Part shown: positions 4,897-5,643 of the stretch, one piece after another
Layout of the letters: every line of letters begins with the position of its first letter
How positions within the stretch are numbered: position 1 is the first letter of the stretch
From: Lachnospiraceae bacterium
Lineage (GTDB): Bacteria; Bacillota; Clostridia; Lachnospirales; Lachnospiraceae
DNA: 5,643 nt
Direction of reading: 5' to 3'
Assembly: GCA_017463035.1 (NCBI GenBank)
Contig: JAFTPY010000014.1
Span: 1-5,643, forward strand
Notes under the pieces: model-generated
The model's input: only the letters and a program-made list of their open reading frames with translations
Told to the model about the DNA's origin: nothing
Database searches by the model: none
Program-made: the position numbers and the translations under genes

Positions 4897-5643
4897 TTAT
4901 TCCTCATCAAACAACCCGGAAATATCCCCTAATCCCTCTATCTCCTTTGCTGCTTCGGACAATTCCTCCCAGGAATCATATGCCACCACTGTTCCGTCAC
5001 TTTCCGCAATAAAATACTTCTTCGCCAATGACTCCCAGTATAAGGCAGCATCCTTTTCCGAACTTCTGACGGAATAAACAGACGGTTTCTTCGGTGAAAA
5101 TAGAATTACATCCACTTCCGTCATCACCTTACCGTCCGCCAAAAGCTCCTTCGGAACAGCATTGTTCTGTATGGTAAGAATTTGATTTACATGTTCGGAA
5201 AGTACGTCAGCTTCACTGTTTGTCCCCAACCAGTGAAGTCTTTGCTTTTCGTCCGGTGAAAAACCGAGATCCAGATACGGATGCCCGTCTTCCGTAAACA
5301 GAAGCTTATCTCCTACTAAATAGTCAAAAGACCCGACATCAAATTCTCCTCCGGCCCACACCAGTTGCACATCATCGTCAATATACCAGTCCTCAGGGAA
5401 GCCGATGGTATCGCTCATATAGAGTCTTACCTCCGGACAGTCCGATACGTATAGACCCGAAAAAGCAAACTCTTTCCCGGATATGGATGCTAAGTTTTTA
5501 CAATCGTTTACATACAATTTCATCCTGCCGTTTGTATCAAACCAGATTCCCTCCAGCTTTTCACAGCCGTTGATATAATAATTCGACCCTCTCCATGCTT
5601 CCGAGCTTCCTACATACTTTACCCCCGGATGATTGTCCAGAAT
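4897..5643 (-). CDS. Unrecognised protein with cysteine-containing leucine-rich-like repeats, 5' end outside window
   Basis: The reading frame stays open to the window edge, so the ATG at 5523 is internal and the true start is beyond 5643; 248 residues are visible. The first 75 or so residues are a leucine-rich-repeat-like array with a 21-residue period (YINGC, YVNDC, YVSDC at window residues 23, 44 and 65). An imperfect earlier unit (ILDNH) sits at the very edge. The rest is an acidic domain with no transmembrane segment, including a tryptophan/aspartate-rich part (about 84-110) and a C-terminal helix-like stretch ending in acidic residues (LFDEE). I do not recognise a family. Repeats of this kind occur in secreted or surface proteins of Clostridia, but any signal peptide would be outside the window. 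It precedes rpsU with no clear terminator between them; a shared job is unlikely. Codon use looks like that of its neighbours. Confidence 0.8.
   Translation of the reverse strand: MLDNHPGVKYVGSSEAWRGSNYYINGCEKLEGIWFDTNGRMKLYVNDCKNLASISGKEFAFSGLYVSDCPEVRLYMSDTIGFPEDWYIDDDVQLVWAGGEFDVGSFDYLVGDKLLFTEDGHPYLDLGFSPDEKQRLHWLGTNSEADVLSEHVNQILTIQNNAVPKELLADGKVMTEVDVILFSPKKPSVYSVRSSEKDAALYWESLAKKYFIAESDGTVVAYDSWEELSEAAKEIEGLGDISGLFDEE
5437..5577 (-). repeat. 21-residue protein repeat array (Y-[IV]-[NS]-x-C units)
   Basis: Three units align at an exact 21-residue spacing by the signature Y-[IV]-[NS]-[GD]-C-x-x-[LV]: YINGCEKL, YVNDCKNL and YVSDCPEV. An imperfect unit (ILDNHPGV) lies 22 residues before the first, at the window edge. 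The pattern fits a leucine-rich-repeat variant with Cys at the conserved Asn/Cys position. The DNA is not strictly repeated, so this is an old array at the protein level. Its full number of units lies outside the window. Confidence 0.65.

Noticed and set aside
5521..5523. ATG at 5523 as the start of the leucine-rich-like protein
   Set aside because: The frame stays open for 40 more codons to the window edge and carries a matching repeat unit (YINGC), so the ATG is internal.

Overview
The window comes from a low-to-moderate GC, Gram-positive, endospore-forming Clostridia-type genome. A Lachnospiraceae-like organism is the best guess. The reasons are gene content and order: rpsU, yqfC, yqfD, phoH, a membrane HD protein in the yqfF/pgpH position, then ybeY. 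This is a shortened form of the Bacillus subtilis rpsU...yqfC-yqfD-phoH-yqfF-ybeY neighbourhood, and yqfC/yqfD belong to spore formers. Every gene I can support lies on the minus strand, so transcription runs from high to low coordinates.

Layout in transcription order. (1) 5643-4897: the 3' part of an unrecognised gene whose product begins, within the window, with 21-residue leucine-rich-like repeats carrying a Y-[IV]-[NS]-x-C signature. (2) 4896-4727: intergenic region with a strong sigma-A-type promoter (extended -10) and a hairpin just before the ribosome binding site of rpsU. (3) 4726-4550: rpsU, ribosomal protein bS21. (4) 4549-4455: a perfect 10-bp terminator stem with a UUCG loop, followed at once by a candidate sigma-E promoter. 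(5) 4454-1: a tight run yqfC, yqfD, phoH, HD membrane protein and ybeY (cut by the window edge). Gaps are 12 nt or less, or the genes overlap.

Inferred co-operation: rpsU has its own housekeeping promoter and terminator. The downstream five-gene unit mixes mother-cell sporulation functions (YqfC, YqfD) with rRNA/ribosome maturation (YbeY), a PhoH-type ATPase and a predicted signalling or metal-dependent membrane HD protein. The most unusual item is that HD protein. It sits where the c-di-AMP phosphodiesterase PgpH (YqfF) is expected, but it lacks the ectodomain, has HE instead of HD, and has a shortened HD domain missing several expected histidines. No mobile element, CRISPR array, tRNA or rRNA was seen.
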